A DNA stretch of 5,718 bases from Paracoccaceae bacterium (GCA_027080755.1 JALWQC010000253.1:1-5718); one strand, 5' to 3'. Shown: positions 1 to 5,718, counted from the first letter of the stretch. Notes: generated by a model from the sequence alone, not told the origin. Numbers and translations: made by a program.

Positions 1-1108
1 CCACCGGCGCGAAAAGCAGCATGGACACCGCCCCGCCCAGCGTCAGCACCAGGCTAAGCAGGCTTTGCATGGTAGAGCGGATCTCGTCCGGGGTTTCCCT
101 ATTCAACAGGGTTTCGACCGGCGGATTGATCATGGAAAACACCAGCATGAATGACAGATACGCCCCGACATAGGGCCAGAAGGCCCCCTGCCGCGACAGC
201 GCAAACAGCACCCCCGCCAGCAGCAGCGGCAGCAGCATCACCTGCACGCGGGCGCTGACATTGGCCCATTCGGCCAGCGGCCCGATCAGCACCGCCCCCA
301 GAATGGCCATGGCGAAATACCCCGCCGTAATCCAGCCAAAAGCGGCATAGGTCGGCTTGCCCGCGATTTCCACCAGACGGGGCTGCCAATAGGCATCGAG
401 CGAGGCCATCGCCAGCCCCAGAAACACCCCCAGCACCAGAATCGCGCGCAAGGTGCGGTTGCCCAGCGCAAAGCCGATCCCGCTTTTCAGCTGCCGCGCC
501 AGCGTTTCGCGATCCTGCGGCGGGGTCGGAACCTCGCCCTCGGGGAACAGAACCGGCATCAATGCCAGATTCAGCGCCCCCAGCAGCATCAGCGCCAGCA
601 GGTTCCAGCCCGTCGGCACAAACCAGTGCGTTTCCGGCATCACCGCCGGCAGATACCCCCCGAGGATCGCGCCCAGCGTCATGCCCGCCGCCATCGCGCC
701 CTGAAAGCTGCCGATGTAGGATTGCAGTCGCGCCTCTTCGCCCATGTCCTTTACCCGCTCCACCACCCAGGCATCGATGGAACCGCTGTTCAGCGCCTGC
801 GACAGCCCCCACAAAACGGCCGCCACCAGCAGGCCGGCGAACCCCGGGGACAGCAGGGCCAGCGCCGTTGCCAGCAGACGCACGATGACGGAAATGCGGA
901 AAACCTTCAGCCGGCCGTGGATGTCGGCCACGGCACCGAAGGGCAATTCGAACAGGGCCGTCGCACCGCCGATCGCGGCAAAAACCAGCCCGATCTGCCA
1001 TAGCTCCAACCCTTTTTGCAGGAAAAACACCCCCTGTATGGCCAGAAAAAGCCCGAAACCTAGGCCGTTTATGACCTCGTGCAACACCATCCGCATCTTG
1101 AATGACAT
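1..1108 (-). CDS. MFS transporter (C-terminus cut by window start)
   Basis: Reading the minus strand from the ATG at 1108-1106 gives an open frame of 369 residues (MSFKMRMVLHEVINGLGFGL...) that runs off the window without a stop. It is a polytopic inner-membrane protein. I count about 11 hydrophobic segments (near residues 11-30, 40-60, 72-90, 92-110, 133-153, 165-186, 218-235, 256-276, 286-303, 309-328, 347-367), so roughly one helix of a 12-helix carrier is missing. The MFS loop 2-3 signature motif A is clear at residues 58-68 (GAVADIHGRLK, with G58, D62, G65, R66). A polar loop near 187-212 separates the two six-helix halves, as the family expects. The family exports or imports small molecules by proton-coupled exchange; the substrate cannot be told. 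A GGGGA ribosome site (1117-1121) lies 8 bases before the ATG, and a good promoter lies further upstream. It diverges from sspB. Confidence 0.88.
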   Translation of the reverse strand, partial: MSFKMRMVLHEVINGLGFGLFLAIQGVFFLQKGLELWQIGLVFAAIGGATALFELPFGAVADIHGRLKVFRISVIVRLLATALALLSPGFAGLLVAAVLWGLSQALNSGSIDAWVVERVKDMGEEARLQSYIGSFQGAMAAGMTLGAILGGYLPAVMPETHWFVPTGWNLLALMLLGALNLALMPVLFPEGEVPTPPQDRETLARQLKSGIGFALGNRTLRAILVLGVFLGLAMASLDAYWQPRLVEIAGKPTYAAFGWITAGYFAMAILGAVLIGPLAEWANVSARVQVMLLPLLLAGVLFALSRQGAFWPYVGAYLSFMLVFSMINPPVETLLNRETPDEIRSTMQSLLSLVLTLGGAVSMLLFAPV

Positions 1109-1116
1109 GAAGTAAA

Positions 1117-1121
1117 TCCCC
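1117..1121 (-). promoter_or_regulatory. Ribosome binding site of the MFS gene
   Basis: On the minus strand this reads GGGGA, 8 bases before the ATG at 1108. Two more in-frame ATG codons follow at 1096 and 1090, but only the first has a ribosome site at normal spacing, which decides the start. Confidence 0.55.
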
Positions 1122-1141
1122 GAAAGCCTGCAATATCCGAA

Positions 1142-1171
1142 ATTATCCCCGCAACACGCCCGCCAAGTCAA
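1142..1171 (-). promoter_or_regulatory. Sigma70-type promoter for the MFS gene
   Basis: On the minus strand, TTGACT (1171-1166) is followed after 18 bases by GATAAT (1147-1142). Each hexamer matches the housekeeping consensus (TTGACA, TATAAT) at five of six positions. Transcription would start near 1135, giving a leader of about 27 bases that holds the ribosome site. It is the best promoter match I found in the window. Confidence 0.7.
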
Positions 1172-1218
1172 GCGCGCCCGCAAAAGCGGATTCCCCCTTC
1201 CCTCGGGCGGGAAATCTG

Positions 1219-1233
1219 TTAATCATCCGGTAA
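1219..1233 (+). promoter_or_regulatory. Possible CtrA-like box upstream of sspB
   Basis: TTAA (1219-1222), seven bases, then GTAA (1230-1233): seven of eight positions of the TTAA-N7-TTAA motif recognised by the alphaproteobacterial response regulator CtrA. It ends 17 bases before the sspB ATG, so a bound protein would lie over the promoter or early leader. No clear -35/-10 pair for sspB is visible in 1172-1250. A single imperfect match can arise by chance. Confidence 0.22.
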
Positions 1234-1250
1234 GGAAACAGGGGTAAACT

Positions 1251-1700
1251 ATGTCTGACACACTCGACTACGGCTATATGATGCACAAGGCGATGCAGGG
1301 CCTGCTGAAAAACATCCTGCAACAGGTGGCCGAAGGCGGCCTGCCCGGGGAGCATCACTTTTTCATCACCTTCGACACCACCCATCCGGGCGTGGACATG
1401 TCCCAATGGATTAAAGAGGCCCACCCCGAGGAAATGACCATCGTCATGCAGCACTGGTTCGACGACCTTGCCGTGATGGACGACCGCTTTACCGTGACGC
1501 TCAACTTCAACGACACGGCCGAGCCGATGGTGATCCCCTTTGACGCCATCACCACCTTTGTCGATCCGTCCGTGGAATTCGGCCTGCGTTTCGACAGTTA
1601 CGAGGATCCCACCCCCCCCGAGCCGCAGGAAGACGACACCGACGAGGCCCCCAAAGGCGACGCCGATGTGGTCTCGCTGGACGCTTTCCGCAAAAACTGA
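1251..1700 (+). CDS. sspB: SspB family ClpXP adaptor (alphaproteobacterial type)
   Basis: This 149-residue cytosolic protein is the alphaproteobacterial form of stringent starvation protein B. SspB binds the ssrA (tmRNA) tag on stalled-ribosome products, and some native substrates, and hands them to the ClpXP protease. The folded core covers about residues 1-115 and ends in the family's conserved stretch around 95-114 (IPFDAITTFVDPSVEFGLRF). It is followed by a Pro/Asp/Glu-rich flexible linker (about 117-138) and a short basic-ended tail, VVSLDAFRKN (140-149), in the position of the ClpX-docking XB peptide. Core, acidic linker and docking tail are all present, so the adaptor should work. The ATG is preceded by AGGGG (1240-1244) at 6 bases. 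The gene diverges from the MFS gene and lies 104 bases before fumC in the same direction. Identification is by recognition of the conserved stretch and tail. Confidence 0.9.
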   Translation: MSDTLDYGYMMHKAMQGLLKNILQQVAEGGLPGEHHFFITFDTTHPGVDMSQWIKEAHPEEMTIVMQHWFDDLAVMDDRFTVTLNFNDTAEPMVIPFDAITTFVDPSVEFGLRFDSYEDPTPPEPQEDDTDEAPKGDADVVSLDAFRKN

Positions 1701-1720
1701 TCCGCTTCGGTCTACAACGG

Positions 1721-1728
1721 TATACAAT
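1721..1728 (+). promoter_or_regulatory. Possible -10 region of a fumC promoter
   Basis: TATACAAT in the sspB-fumC gap contains two overlapping -10 candidates, TATACA (1721-1726) and TACAAT (1723-1728). The matching -35 is poor: CTGATC at 1696-1701, inside the sspB stop region, is the nearest weak candidate. If used, transcription would start near 1735 and give a fumC leader of about 70 bases. Read-through from sspB is an equally possible source of fumC transcript. Confidence 0.35.
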
Positions 1729-1739
1729 TGCGATCTTCC

Positions 1740-1762
1740 CCATTGGCAGGCCTGTCCAATGG
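1740..1762 (+). repeat. Inverted repeat upstream of fumC
   Basis: CCATTGG (1740-1746) and CCAATGG (1756-1762) are perfect 7-base inverted arms around a 9-base centre that itself contains the 8-base palindrome CAGGCCTG (1747-1754). No T-run follows, so it is not an intrinsic terminator for sspB. It could be an operator dyad or an RNA hairpin at the start of the fumC leader. The symmetry is visible; any function is inferred. Confidence 0.45.
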
Positions 1763-1770
1763 CGCTAAGA

Positions 1771-1806
1771 ATGGCCAAAGGCATTGCAAACAGGAGTCCT
1801 GGCCAT
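1771..1806 (+). promoter_or_regulatory. Dyad that includes the fumC start codon
   Basis: ATGGCCA (1771-1777) is a perfect inverted copy of TGGCCAT (1800-1806), whose last two bases are the first two of the fumC ATG. In RNA this gives a 7-base stem with a 22-base loop carrying the ribosome site CAGGAG (1791-1796). Folding would partly hide the start codon. The long loop makes it only moderately stable. Confidence 0.3.
1791..1796 (+). promoter_or_regulatory. Ribosome binding site deciding the fumC start
   Basis: CAGGAG lies 8 bases before the ATG at 1805. It would lie inside the coding region if the in-frame TTG at 1784 were used. Together with the family alignment this fixes the start at 1805. 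Confidence 0.75.
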
Positions 1807-3196
1807 GACCGCTACCCGCATCGAAACCGACAGCTTCGGCCCGCTCGAAGTTCCCGCAGACAAATACTGGGGTGCGCAAACCCAGCGTTCGCTGATGAAT
1901 TTCCCCATCGGCTGGGAAAAACAGCCCGAGGCCATCATCCGCGCCCTCGGCGTTATCAAAAAGGCCTGCGCCAAGGCCAACCATTCGCTGGAACGTCTGG
2001 ATCTGGAACGCGCCAACGCGATTCAAACCGCCGCGACCGAGGTCATCGACGGCAAGCTTAGCGACAACTTCCCGCTGGTCGTCTGGCAGACGGGCTCCGG
2101 CACGCAATCCAACATGAACGCCAACGAGGTAATCGCCAACCGCGCCATCGAGTTGCTGGGCGGCACCATCGGCTCCAAGGATCCGGTGCATCCCAACGAC
2201 CACGTCAACATGGGGCAATCCTCCAACGACACCTTCCCCACCGCGATGCACATCGCCGTTGCCATGTCCGTGCGCGACGTGCTGCTGCCCGGGCTGGAAA
2301 AACTGGCCGCCGGACTGGAAGCGAAATCCGAAGAATTCAGGGACATCATCAAGATCGGGCGCACCCACACGCAGGACGCCACGCCGCTGACGCTGGGGCA
2401 GGAATTTTCCGGTTACGCCCACCAGATCCGCATGGGGATTGCCCGCGTCAATCTGGCCCTGCCCGGCATTTACGAACTGGCACAGGGCGGCACGGCGGTT
2501 GGCACCGGCCTGAATACCCCCAAAGGCTGGGGCGAGCTGGTGGCGGCCAATATGGCCGAAATCACCGGCCTGCCCTTCGTTACCGCGCCGAACAAATTCG
2601 AGGCCCTCGCCGGCCATGACGCCATGGTCTTTATGTCCGGCGCCCTGAAAACCGTTGCCGCCAGCGCCTATAAAATCGCCAACGACATCCGCTTCCTCGG
2701 CTCCGGTCCGCGCTCGGGTCTGGGGGAACTGATCCTGCCGGAAAACGAGCCGGGGTCCTCTATCATGCCCGGCAAGGTCAACCCGACCCAGGCCGAGGCC
2801 CTGACACAGGTTGCCATCCACGTCATGGGCAATGACGCCGCCATCGGCTTTGCCGGCTCGCAAGGGCATTTCGAGCTGAACGTCTACAACCCGATGATGG
2901 CCTATAACCTGCTGCAATCCATCCAGCTTCTGGGCGACGCCACCGACAGCTTTACCGAGCGGATGCTCAACGGCATCAAACCCAACAAGGAGCGCATCGA
3001 AAAGCTGATGAAGGAAAGCCTGATGCTGGTCACCGCACTGGCCCCCACCATCGGCTATGACAATGCCACCAAGGTGGCCAAAACCGCGCATAAAAACGGC
3101 ACGACCCTGCGCGAAGAGGCGATCAATCTAGGGCTGGTGGATGCCGAAACCTTTGACCGGGTGGTGCAGCCCAAGGACATGATCGGCCCGAAATAA
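1805..3196 (+). CDS. fumC: Class II fumarate hydratase (fumarase C)
   Basis: FumC is the iron-free, oxygen-stable homotetrameric enzyme of the TCA cycle that interconverts fumarate and L-malate in the cytosol. The 463-residue product is full length (the E. coli enzyme has 467) and starts [12 protein letters not shown], aligning end to end with known FumC N-termini. Active-site blocks fall at the same numbers as in E. coli Fum[11 protein letters not shown] (96-105, with S98 and T100), SSND (139-142), RTHTQDATP (186-194, with T187 and H188), and the superfamily signature [10 protein letters not shown] (317-326) containing the catalytic serine S318, K324 and N326. These blocks separate it from aspartase and argininosuccinate lyase, though a database alignment would be the formal test. 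An in-frame TTG at 1784 adds seven residues but lacks a ribosome site. A strong terminator follows the stop. All key residues are intact. Confidence 0.97.
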   Translation: MTATRIETDSFGPLEVPADKYWGAQTQRSLMNFPIGWEKQPEAIIRALGVIKKACAKANHSLERLDLERANAIQTAATEVIDGKLSDNFPLVVWQTGSGTQSNMNANEVIANRAIELLGGTIGSKDPVHPNDHVNMGQSSNDTFPTAMHIAVAMSVRDVLLPGLEKLAAGLEAKSEEFRDIIKIGRTHTQDATPLTLGQEFSGYAHQIRMGIARVNLALPGIYELAQGGTAVGTGLNTPKGWGELVAANMAEITGLPFVTAPNKFEALAGHDAMVFMSGALKTVAASAYKIANDIRFLGSGPRSGLGELILPENEPGSSIMPGKVNPTQAEALTQVAIHVMGNDAAIGFAGSQGHFELNVYNPMMAYNLLQSIQLLGDATDSFTERMLNGIKPNKERIEKLMKESLMLVTALAPTIGYDNATKVAKTAHKNGTTLREEAINLGLVDAETFDRVVQPKDMIGPK

Positions 3197-3221
3197 CCGC
3201 GCCGACCTGTCAAACCCCTTG

Positions 3222-3249
3222 AAACCTGCCGCCCCGCGTGGCAGGTTTT
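3222..3249 (+). terminator. Intrinsic terminator after fumC
   Basis: AAACCTGCC (3222-3230) pairs perfectly with GGCAGGTTT (3240-3248) across a 9-base loop, giving a 9-base-pair stem that continues into a short T-run (TTTTCTCT, 3246-3253). It begins 25 bases after the fumC stop. It ends 4 bases before the ATG of the next gene, and its right arm contains the only visible ribosome-site-like bases of that gene (CAGG, 3242-3245). The T-run is short, so termination may be incomplete. Confidence 0.75.
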
Positions 3250-3253
3250 CTCT

Positions 3254-3439
3254 ATGGCAAAAGTGGTTAACCTACGCACCCGCCGCAAACAGATCACGCG
3301 CGAGAAGGTGCAGGAAAAGAAAAAACAGCGTCTCGACGCCATTGCGAACCTGCGCAAACCGGAACGGGAACGGGTGGTGCGGCTGAACGATTTTGCCGCG
3401 CAGAAGCTGGACGGCCACAAACGCGATTCCGACACATGA
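3254..3439 (+). CDS. DUF4169 family small basic protein
   Basis: This 61-residue protein matches the DUF4169 family: an N-terminal VNLRTRRK stretch (4-12), a charged, probably helical middle rich in Lys, Arg and Glu, and the closing LDGHKRD (52-58), which I recognise as the family's C-terminal hallmark. I count 19 Lys/Arg against 9 Asp/Glu, so it is strongly basic. There is no signal peptide or membrane segment. Function is unknown; the charge would suit nucleic-acid binding or an acidic partner, which is inference. It overlaps the RHH gene by 4 bases (ATGA at 3436-3439), so the two are probably translated together. Its ribosome site (CAGG, 3242-3245) is weak and lies inside the fumC terminator stem. 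No separate promoter is evident, so expression may depend on read-through from fumC. Confidence 0.85.
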   Translation: MAKVVNLRTRRKQITREKVQEKKKQRLDAIANLRKPERERVVRLNDFAAQKLDGHKRDSDT

Positions 3440-3663
3440 GACCGCAAAAACACTCGCTGACCCTGCGCGGCCACCGCACCAGTGTCTCGCTCGAGGATCC
3501 CTTCTGGCGCGCCTTTCTGGACATCGCCAGAGCCGAGGGCAAAACCATCAACGGGCTGGCCGCCGAGATCGACGCCGCCCGCGGCATGGACAGCGGGCTG
3601 GCCACGGCGATCCGGCTGTATGTGTTGCGCTGGTATCAGACACGCGGCGACAGCGACAGATAG
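3436..3663 (+). CDS. Ribbon-helix-helix (RHH_4-type) protein
   Basis: This 75-residue protein fits the RHH_4 family: a short beta-strand region LTLRGHRTSVSLED (8-21), then helix A starting FWRAFLDIARAEG (23-35), then helix B beginning near TINGLAAEIDAARG (37-50), and a C-terminal ATAIRLYVLRWYQ segment (56-68). The GHRTSVSLE stretch is the family's most conserved part. RHH proteins usually bind DNA as dimers, inserting paired strands into the major groove. The target here is unknown, and the family is common in alphaproteobacteria but poorly studied. The start ATG overlaps the DUF4169 stop (ATGA), pointing to translational coupling. Its last 28 bases overlap the convergent P450 gene. The small-partner-plus-RHH layout recalls toxin-antitoxin operons, but neither protein resembles a known toxin. 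Confidence 0.88.
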   Translation: MRPQKHSLTLRGHRTSVSLEDPFWRAFLDIARAEGKTINGLAAEIDAARGMDSGLATAIRLYVLRWYQTRGDSDR

Positions 3664-4988
3664 ATCCCGTCCTTCGAGCGCACCGTCAGATGCGCCACCG
3701 GCACCGGCACATTTCCGGCAGGTTCCAGCCGGAAGGCCCGCAAAAACATCGCCAGCATCAACACCCCCTCGATCCGTCCGAAACCGGCCCCGGGGCATAC
3801 CCGTTTGCCGGCGGAAAACGGAATAAAGGCATCGCGTTTGCGCGCCTTGCCGTTGGGGGTTTCCCAGCGGTCGGGATCAAAGGCATCGGGATTTTCCCAC
3901 AGGTTTTCATGACGTTGCAGATACCACGGCGACACCAGCACCATCGACCCTTTCGGCACGCGCCGCCCGCGGAATTGCGTTTCCACCGCCGCCTCGCGCA
4001 CAAAAACCGGCACGGGGGGATACAGGCGCAGCCCCTCGTGGAACACATGTTTCGTAAACCGCAGGGCCGACATATCCCCGGGCGCGGGCAGGCTGGACAA
4101 CAGGCGGGATTCCTCGGCTACGCGGTCCTGAATATCGGGGTGCGTCGCCAGCAAATAGAAGGTCCAGGCCAGCGCCGAGGCCGATGTCTCATGCCCTGCC
4201 AGAAAGAAAATCGCCACCTGATCGACCATCTCCTGCGGGCTGAAGCCCTTGCCCGTCTGCGGGTCCACGGCCGTCATCAGGCTGGTGGCCAGATCGTCGG
4301 GCGCGGTGCCGGCCGCGATTTCCGCCTGCCGCTCGGCCACCAGATCGCCCAGCAGCGCGCGGATCACCCCGGCATGGTGGCGCGCCTGTTTCGAGCGCAT
4401 CCGCGGCACCCAGCGCGGCAGGCGCAACAAGGCCGGAATATTCCACAGCGGCTGGGTTTTCTGATAGGCGCGAAAGGCCTCGAACACGGCCAAAGCGCGG
4501 GTTTCGCCCAGCGGTTTGGAAAACAGGGTGCGGAAAATGATATCCGCCGCCAGATAGGAGGTCACGAACTCCATCTCCACAGGCTGTTGCGCCCCTTGCA
4601 GGCGGGCAATTGCATCCTCGCCCGCGGCGCGCATCTGCGCAAAAGCCTGCCGCGGGCAGCCCTTGAAGGCGGGGTTGATAATATCGCGTTGCGCGCGCCA
4701 CTGTTCGCCGTTGGTGGCAAAAATCGAGTCCCCCAGAAGCGCGCGCAGCGTGTCGGCCAGCACTTCGGATTTGGGGAAATTGTCGGCCTCCTGCACCAGA
4801 ACACGATGCACCAGATCGGGGGTGTTAACCAGAAACGAGCGGTAAAAGGGTGTCCGCATCTCGGCCATTTTCGCGCGATACAGCCGCTCGGGCTGCGAGG
4901 CAAACATATCCTGCCGGAACAGGCGGATCCGCTGCACAATCCCCGCGCCATCAGGCCGGCTGGCCGGTTTTGGTGGTAGCTCAGACAT
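3636..4988 (-). CDS. Cytochrome P450 (CYP)
   Basis: This 450-residue heme-thiolate monooxygenase is of normal bacterial length and has every core P450 motif: C-helix WRAQR (97-101, a heme-propionate contact), I-helix AGHETS (264-269, oxygen activation), K-helix ExxR (E318-R321), FDPDRW (370-375) and the heme-binding loop FSAGKRVCPG (391-400) with ligand C398. No membrane anchor or fused reductase domain is seen, so it is probably soluble and needs separate electron-transfer proteins, which are absent from the window. The AGHET form of the I-helix occurs in fatty-acid-type as well as other P450s, so the substrate is not determined. The ATG at 4988 has AGGGGA (4994-4999) 5 bases upstream. The start overlaps the upstream hydrolase stop by 8 bases. 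Its 3' end overlaps the convergent RHH gene by 28 bases. Confidence 0.96.
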   Translation of the reverse strand: MSELPPKPASRPDGAGIVQRIRLFRQDMFASQPERLYRAKMAEMRTPFYRSFLVNTPDLVHRVLVQEADNFPKSEVLADTLRALLGDSIFATNGEQWRAQRDIINPAFKGCPRQAFAQMRAAGEDAIARLQGAQQPVEMEFVTSYLAADIIFRTLFSKPLGETRALAVFEAFRAYQKTQPLWNIPALLRLPRWVPRMRSKQARHHAGVIRALLGDLVAERQAEIAAGTAPDDLATSLMTAVDPQTGKGFSPQEMVDQVAIFFLAGHETSASALAWTFYLLATHPDIQDRVAEESRLLSSLPAPGDMSALRFTKHVFHEGLRLYPPVPVFVREAAVETQFRGRRVPKGSMVLVSPWYLQRHENLWENPDAFDPDRWETPNGKARKRDAFIPFSAGKRVCPGAGFGRIEGVLMLAMFLRAFRLEPAGNVPVPVAHLTVRSKDGIYLSLSPRV

Positions 4989-5718
4989 CTCCGTCCCCTG
5001 TGTCGCGAAATGGTGATAGCGGCGTATATTTGGCCGAGGCCGTATTCCCCCGCTCCGCGAACCGGTCCCGCAGGGTCAGGGGGCCGGCGGTAACGCGGAA
5101 ATAGTCGTAATCGCGCGGGCGTTCAAAGGCGCACAGATATTGCACATGCCGGCGCAAGAACCGCCAGCGGGTGCGGCGCTGGTGTTCCGGTGTCATGGTC
5201 TCGGAAAAAGCGGCGGAAATGATTTTCGGCCCGAATTGCGCCCCCTCGGGCGGGGCAACGCCGCTGACGGCCACGGGATCGGACAGGGCAAAACAGGCCC
5301 CGTCCCCGGGCGCCGAGACATCCAGCCAGAACACATCCGGGCGCAGGGAAATCCGGCGCAGATCGCGGCGCAGATCGCGCGCCCCGGGCAGGAAGGACAC
5401 CACCGGAATCGTCTGCCCGAGGGTCAGAAACGCCAGTTTCGGCGCCTCGGGACGGCGGCGCAGCACCTCGGCCAGCAGATTCACCGCCAGATGCGCCCCC
5501 GAGGAATGGCCCACCACCAGCACCTCGTCCGCGTCGCTGTCCAGCGCCGCCTCTATCCGGTCGGCAAAATCCTGCACCCGCCGGTGCAGGGCCGGCGGCA
5601 TCGCCCCGCCGGATTGCGCCCAGAACGCATAGTCGTGCAACAGATAATAGGCATAGAATTTGCGGTCGAACCGGCGGAACATCACCAGCAGCGCCGCCAG
5701 CAAAGCGCCCCCCAGAAC
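4981..5718 (-). CDS. Membrane-anchored alpha/beta-hydrolase-like protein (N-terminus cut by window end)
   Basis: The frame is open to base 5718 with no convincing start inside, so the gene begins outside the window; 245 residues and the stop are visible. The first visible residues, VLGGALLAALLVMF (1-14), look like the inner end of a membrane helix. After VLVV (66-69) comes GHSSG (70-74), the nucleophile elbow of alpha/beta hydrolases, with S72 as the likely catalytic serine. The acid and histidine are not certain; D134 or D139 and H191 (in RRHVQYL) are my candidates. Such enzymes cleave esters, thioesters or amides; no substrate can be named. The C-terminal DYDYFRVTAGPLTLRDRF (203-220) looks like a conserved family feature, recalled only from general impression. 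It is transcribed with the P450, whose ATG overlaps its stop by 8 bases, suggesting that the two act in one pathway. Confidence 0.78.
   Translation of the reverse strand, partial: VLGGALLAALLVMFRRFDRKFYAYYLLHDYAFWAQSGGAMPPALHRRVQDFADRIEAALDSDADEVLVVGHSSGAHLAVNLLAEVLRRRPEAPKLAFLTLGQTIPVVSFLPGARDLRRDLRRISLRPDVFWLDVSAPGDGACFALSDPVAVSGVAPPEGAQFGPKIISAAFSETMTPEHQRRTRWRFLRRHVQYLCAFERPRDYDYFRVTAGPLTLRDRFAERGNTASAKYTPLSPFRDTGDGDV
5355..5378 (-). repeat. Perfect 12-base tandem repeat within the hydrolase gene
   Basis: The unit GGCGCAGATCGC occurs twice without a gap (5355-5366 and 5367-5378 on the plus strand). In the protein it gives a DLRRDLRR duplication at residues 115-122. The repeat is a whole number of codons, so it keeps the frame and adds four charged residues. 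Confidence 0.9.

Noticed and set aside
99..1133. 344-codon open frame on the minus strand overlapping the MFS gene
   Set aside because: Its product is dominated by Gly, Ala and Arg with no membrane pattern. The minus-strand frame starting at 1108 gives clear MFS helices and motif A.
1143..1784. 213-codon minus-strand frame opposite sspB
   Set aside because: It is antisense to a recognised SspB gene and resembles no family I know. Long antisense frames are expected from GC-rich codon bias.
1784..1804. Upstream TTG start for fumC adding seven residues
   Set aside because: It has no ribosome site. CAGGAG lies 8 bases before the ATG at 1805, which also matches the family N-terminus.
1712..3091. 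459-codon minus-strand frame opposite fumC
   Set aside because: It is a shadow of fumC, which carries all fumarase active-site blocks. The Gly/His/Gln-rich product looks like reverse-complement codons rather than a protein.
3219..3247. Promoter for DUF4169 using TTGAAA at 3219-3224
   Set aside because: No acceptable -10 hexamer lies 16-19 bases downstream; that stretch is the terminator stem.
3254..3663. DUF4169/RHH_4 as a toxin-antitoxin pair
   Set aside because: The two-gene layout and RHH fold are suggestive, but DUF4169 has no resemblance to a known toxin and the neighbours are housekeeping genes.
3055..3798. 247-codon minus-strand frame spanning the fumC end, DUF4169 and RHH
   Set aside because: It overlaps three recognisable genes and a terminator, and shows no domain of its own.
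3393..4979. 528-codon plus-strand frame opposite the P450
   Set aside because: It is antisense to a P450 with every core motif. Its His/Arg/Gln-rich composition is typical of an antisense shadow.
5701..5703. TTG start inside the window for the hydrolase
   Set aside because: The frame stays open with hydrophobic residues to the window edge, and no ribosome site lies before this codon. The real start is outside.

Overview
The window looks like a GC-rich alphaproteobacterial chromosome, most likely from the Rhodobacterales (roseobacter/Rhodobacter group). The evidence is an alphaproteobacterial-type SspB adaptor, a class II fumarase, a DUF4169 protein and an RHH_4-type ribbon-helix-helix protein side by side, together with the high GC content and codon bias of every gene. 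This assignment rests on family recognition by eye, not on a database search. There is no sign of a mobile element, prophage, CRISPR array, tRNA or rRNA. All genes look intact except the two cut by the window edges.

Layout. (1) Bases 1-1108, minus strand: an MFS transporter cut at its C-terminus by the window start, read from a good sigma70-type promoter at 1142-1171. (2) Bases 1251-1700, plus strand: SspB, the adaptor that delivers ssrA-tagged proteins to ClpXP. It diverges from the transporter across a 142-base intergenic region. (3) Bases 1805-3196, plus: fumC, the oxygen-stable class II fumarase of the TCA cycle, with a leader holding two dyads, one of which includes the start codon. (4) A strong intrinsic terminator at 3222-3249, almost touching the next start codon. 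(5) Bases 3254-3439 and 3436-3663, plus: a very basic DUF4169 protein and an RHH_4 protein, coupled by an ATGA overlap. (6) Bases 3636-4988, minus: a cytochrome P450, convergent with the RHH gene and overlapping its 3' end by 28 bases. (7) Bases 4981-5718, minus: a membrane-anchored alpha/beta-hydrolase-like protein cut by the window end. It lies upstream of the P450 and overlaps its start by 8 bases, so these two form an operon.

How the genes fit together. sspB, fumC, DUF4169 and RHH_4 form one co-directional plus-strand block of housekeeping and small regulator-like genes. The hydrolase and P450 form a separate minus-strand unit whose substrate cannot be read from sequence; no ferredoxin or reductase partner for the P450 is visible. 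The least understood part is the DUF4169/RHH_4 pair, whose translation start lies against the fumC terminator hairpin. Nothing in the window amounts to a clear new defence or biosynthetic system. The findings concern arrangement and regulation, and most are modest.
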